DNA of 26,123 nt, from contig DDVC01000123.1 of assembly GCA_002345145.1 (NCBI GenBank), positions 3,823 through 29,945 on the forward strand. Direction: 5' to 3'. Numbering within the stretch: position 1 is the stretch's first letter; each line of letters begins with the position of its first letter. The translations under genes were made by a program, and so were the position numbers. The notes beneath the pieces were generated by a model. The model searched no databases. It saw only the letters and a program-made list of their open reading frames with translations, and was not told the origin of the DNA. Below, piece after piece: positions 23,490 through 26,123 of the stretch. Source of the DNA: Bacteroidetes bacterium UBA2322 (GTDB lineage: Bacteria; Bacteroidota; Bacteroidia; Chitinophagales; UBA2359).

Positions 23490-25994
23490 ATGTTTACCAT
23501 TAACCAAATACAACAAATTACCGGCGCACAATGGCTGCAACAAGCCAATGCCGATGCACCCATACACCACCTGCTTACCGATAGCAGAAAAATAGCTTTT
23601 GCGCCCGATGCCGTATTTTTTGCCCTTTCCGGCGCTACCTATAACGGCAACAGCTTTGTGGGCGAAGCATACGCCAAAGGTGTGCGTAACTTTGTTGTAA
23701 GCCGCTCATTAAACGCCGCTGCCTATCCCGCCGATGCCAATTTATTGCTTGTGCCCAATGCGCTTACTGCCTTGCAACAAGTAGCCGCTGCACACCGCCG
23801 CCGTTTTACCCTGCCCGTAGTAGGCATTACAGGCAGCAATGGTAAAACGGTGGTAAAAGAGTGGCTGTACCAGCTCCTTTGGCAAAATTACCACATAGTG
23901 CGCAGCCCCAAGAGCTATAACTCGCAGGTAGGCGTGCCATTATCGGTCTGGAAAATAGAACCTGCACACAACCTTGCCCTGTTTGAAGCCGGCATTTCGC
24001 AGCCTGCCGAAATGGATAAATTAGAGCCGGTAATTGAGCCCCAAATAGGCATTTTTACCAATATAGGTAATGCGCACAACGAAGGCTTTGAAAGCATGCA
24101 ACAGAAAGCTACAGAAAAAATGCACCTGTTTAAACATGCCCAATACCTTATTTACTGCGCCGATTACCCGCATATTTCAGAAGCCATACAAACATGCCGC
24201 ACCCAGCACCCCCACCACTACCGTTTTACTGCCCTTGCATGGTCTAAACAAGCGCTCGCTCCACACCTTGCCCTTTATGCTCAACCACAGCGGCACAGCC
24301 ACCATACCACCGTAGCTATTACCTATAAACACCTGCCTGCTTTTTCCTTCCAATTGCCTTTTATTGACGAGGCTTCAATAGAAAATGCCATTCACTGCTG
24401 CCTCTTAATGCTGCACTTAGAACTGCCCGTGCCGGTAATCATAGAAAGAATGGCACAATTGTCGCCGGTAGAAATGCGGTTAGAACAACGAAAAGGCATC
24501 AACCAATGCACCATTATTAACGACTCCTATAATTCCGATTTTAACTCGCTGGCTATTGCTCTTGATTTTCTTGAACACCAAACACAACATCCCACCAAAA
24601 CCGTCATTTTATCGGATATGCTCGAAACCGGCGAGCCGCCACAAACGCTCTATGCCCGGGTAGCACAACTTTTGCAGCAAAAACAAGTGCATCGGTTTAT
24701 AGGCATCGGGCAGGGATTGGCATCGGTAAAAGAGCTGTTTGCCCCGCTTAATGCCGTTTTTTTTCACTCCACTACCCATTTTTTGAGCCATAACATGGCA
24801 TTCAACAATGAGGCTATATTGGTTAAAGGCGCTCGCCCCTTTGCCTTTGAAAAAATAGTGCGCGCCCTTGCCCAAAAGGTGCACAATACCACCTTAGAAA
24901 TAAACCTCAATGCCATAACACACAACCTTAGGGTTTACCGAAACCTGCTGCTGCCCACAACTAAAATAATGGTTATGGTAAAATCGCTGTCGTATGGCAG
25001 TGGCGGTTTTGAAATAGCCGCCCTATTACAGCAAAACAAAGCCGATTATTTAGCTGTAGCCTATACCGATGAAGGGGTAGAGCTTAGGCAAGCCGGTATT
25101 ACCCTGCCCATAATGGTAATGAACCCCAACCCGGGCAGTTTTAACGCCCTTGTCCGAAACCGGTTAGAGCCCGAAATGTATAGCTTGCCGCATTTGCAGC
25201 GGTTTGTAGAGTATTTGCACCACTCGCCGGTAGATGTGGTTTTTCCGTACCCCATTCACCTTAAATTAGATACCGGTATGCACCGGCTGGGTTTTGAACA
25301 GCCCGATATTCCTCAGCTCATCGGGATATTAAAAAACAACCCCTATTTGCATATTGCATCGGTTTTTACCCACCTTGCCGCCGGCGATGATGCCCGGCAC
25401 GATGACTTTACCCACTCGCAAATTGCCCTGTTTGAGCAAATGTACAGTCAGTTATTGCCTTGTTTTGCCACCCCGCCACTGCGCCACCTGCTAAACAGCA
25501 GCGGCATAAGCCGTTTTGCTGATACCGCCCAAATGGATATGGTGCGGCTGGGCTTGGGTTTGTATGGCATAGACCCTACCGGCTATGTGCAGCATTTACT
25601 GGCTAATGTAAGCACCCTTAAAACGCATGTATCGCAGGTAAAAACAGTGCAACCTTTTCAAACCGTAGGTTACAGCCGTATGGGTAAGGTAACCCGCCCT
25701 ACCCGCATTGCCACCGTAGGCATAGGTTATGCCGACGGGCTAAACCGCCGGCTGAGCAATGGCAAAGGTAAGATGTGGATTAAAGGCTGCCTTGCTCCCA
25801 TTATTGGTAATATATGTATGGATATGTGTATGCTTGATGTTACCGATATTCCCGATGTGGAGGAGGGCGATGAAGCCATTGTTTTTGGCGAACAACTACC
25901 CGTGCAGCAAGTTGCCCGATGGCAGGATACCATCCCTTACGAAATTTTTACCGGCATTTCGGGCAGGGTAAAACGCCTATATTTTCAGGAGTAG
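23490..25994 (+). CDS. MurF-alanine racemase fusion
   Basis: The protein, 834 residues from the ATG at 23490, joins a UDP-N-acetylmuramoyl-tripeptide--D-alanyl-D-alanine ligase (MurF, about 1-460) to a PLP-dependent alanine racemase (Alr, about 465-834). The frame is open from 23421, but family similarity starts at MFTINQIQQITGAQW. MurF motifs are the P-loop GITGSNGKT (about 112-120), FTNIGNAHNEGF and NDSYNSDFNSL. Alr motifs are MVKSLSYGSG with the PLP Lys498, LKLDTGMHRLGF, GLGLYGI, and VGIGYADGLNR with catalytic Tyr747. The fusion is characteristic of Bacteroidota. It would make D-Ala and attach D-Ala-D-Ala to the muropeptide precursor in the cytoplasm. The Alr half has its catalytic residues; whether the MurF half is active cannot be decided here. 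Confidence 0.96.
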   Translation: MFTINQIQQITGAQWLQQANADAPIHHLLTDSRKIAFAPDAVFFALSGATYNGNSFVGEAYAKGVRNFVVSRSLNAAAYPADANLLLVPNALTALQQVAAAHRRRFTLPVVGITGSNGKTVVKEWLYQLLWQNYHIVRSPKSYNSQVGVPLSVWKIEPAHNLALFEAGISQPAEMDKLEPVIEPQIGIFTNIGNAHNEGFESMQQKATEKMHLFKHAQYLIYCADYPHISEAIQTCRTQHPHHYRFTALAWSKQALAPHLALYAQPQRHSHHTTVAITYKHLPAFSFQLPFIDEASIENAIHCCLLMLHLELPVPVIIERMAQLSPVEMRLEQRKGINQCTIINDSYNSDFNSLAIALDFLEHQTQHPTKTVILSDMLETGEPPQTLYARVAQLLQQKQVHRFIGIGQGLASVKELFAPLNAVFFHSTTHFLSHNMAFNNEAILVKGARPFAFEKIVRALAQKVHNTTLEINLNAITHNLRVYRNLLLPTTKIMVMVKSLSYGSGGFEIAALLQQNKADYLAVAYTDEGVELRQAGITLPIMVMNPNPGSFNALVRNRLEPEMYSLPHLQRFVEYLHHSPVDVVFPYPIHLKLDTGMHRLGFEQPDIPQLIGILKNNPYLHIASVFTHLAAGDDARHDDFTHSQIALFEQMYSQLLPCFATPPLRHLLNSSGISRFADTAQMDMVRLGLGLYGIDPTGYVQHLLANVSTLKTHVSQVKTVQPFQTVGYSRMGKVTRPTRIATVGIGYADGLNRRLSNGKGKMWIKGCLAPIIGNICMDMCMLDVTDIPDVEEGDEAIVFGEQLPVQQVARWQDTIPYEIFTGISGRVKRLYFQE

Positions 25995-26123
25995 CAGAGG
26001 AAGTTAGGAGTTAGGAATTGCGGATTAGGAATTACGAATGGTCTTAGTACCCACTATTGAATACCTATTACCCACTATTATCTACCATATACCAAAACTG
26101 GTGGTGGGTCTAACCGGTTGATT
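25995..26123. repeat. Low-complexity intergenic repeats at window end
   Basis: GAAGTTAGGAGTTAGGAATT and following GGATTAGGAATTACGAAT form a degenerate TTAGGA-type array (about 26000-26038). A third, diverged copy of the CCCACTA...TATCTACCA unit of 2092-2123 follows (about 26044-26095). Confidence 0.55.

Noticed and set aside
1..26123. tRNA, rRNA and CRISPR arrays
   Set aside because: No tRNA T-loop or acceptor pairing, no rRNA-like sequence and no regularly spaced direct repeats were found; the repeats present are dispersed or inverted.

Overview
The window looks like a chromosomal segment of a member of the Bacteroidota (Bacteroidetes), possibly near the Chitinophagales/Saprospirales; the genus cannot be named from this. 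The evidence is a MurF-alanine racemase fusion, a DUF4290 gene directly upstream of murA, very long secreted proteins with PKD, LamG and dockerin-like modules, recurrent -7 boxes of the TAnnTTTG type, and starts without Shine-Dalgarno sequences.

Layout. 1-690: an unannotated C-terminal remnant of a tyrosine recombinase (minus strand) and a promoter-like stretch. 697-1986: purA. 1987-2641: a non-coding region holding a short MITE-like element inserted in a tandem repeat. 2642-4537: an ArsR-family repressor and a metallo-beta-lactamase/double-rhodanese protein, probably a sulfide/persulfide response pair. 4746-5285: an orphan ECF-type sigma factor, separated by a shared hairpin terminator from a convergent 1358-codon secreted Asp-box/PKD/LamG protein (5388-9464). 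9465-10086: A+T-rich, no gene seen. 10087-11532: a secreted thioredoxin-fold/TPR-like protein with its own terminator. 11691-12152: dispersed repeats. 12153-13886: a MltD-like LysM protein whose catalytic Glu is Gln. 13887-14176: more repeats. 14177-16305 (minus): DUF4290 gene and murA. 16451-16918 (minus): a small outer-membrane barrel-like protein. 17148-18203: a PhoR-like histidine kinase without a partner regulator in the window. 18240-18509: a promoter and a strongly folded leader. 18510-23357: a 1615-residue secreted protein with a DUF4347-like caspase-type domain, an IPT/TIG domain, a C39-like papain-fold domain, a PKD domain and a dockerin-like C-terminus. 23490-25994: murF-alr fusion. 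25995-26123: repeat-rich end.

Functionally, murA, murF-alr and the LysM/transglycosylase-like protein concern peptidoglycan, although they are separate transcription units. The two giant proteins, the barrel and the thioredoxin-like protein are envelope or exported proteins. The most unusual items are the 1615-residue protein with two different cysteine-peptidase-like domains behind a structured 5' leader, the MITE-like insertion with an apparent 11-bp target duplication, and the transglycosylase-like protein lacking its catalytic glutamate. No tRNA, rRNA or CRISPR array was seen.
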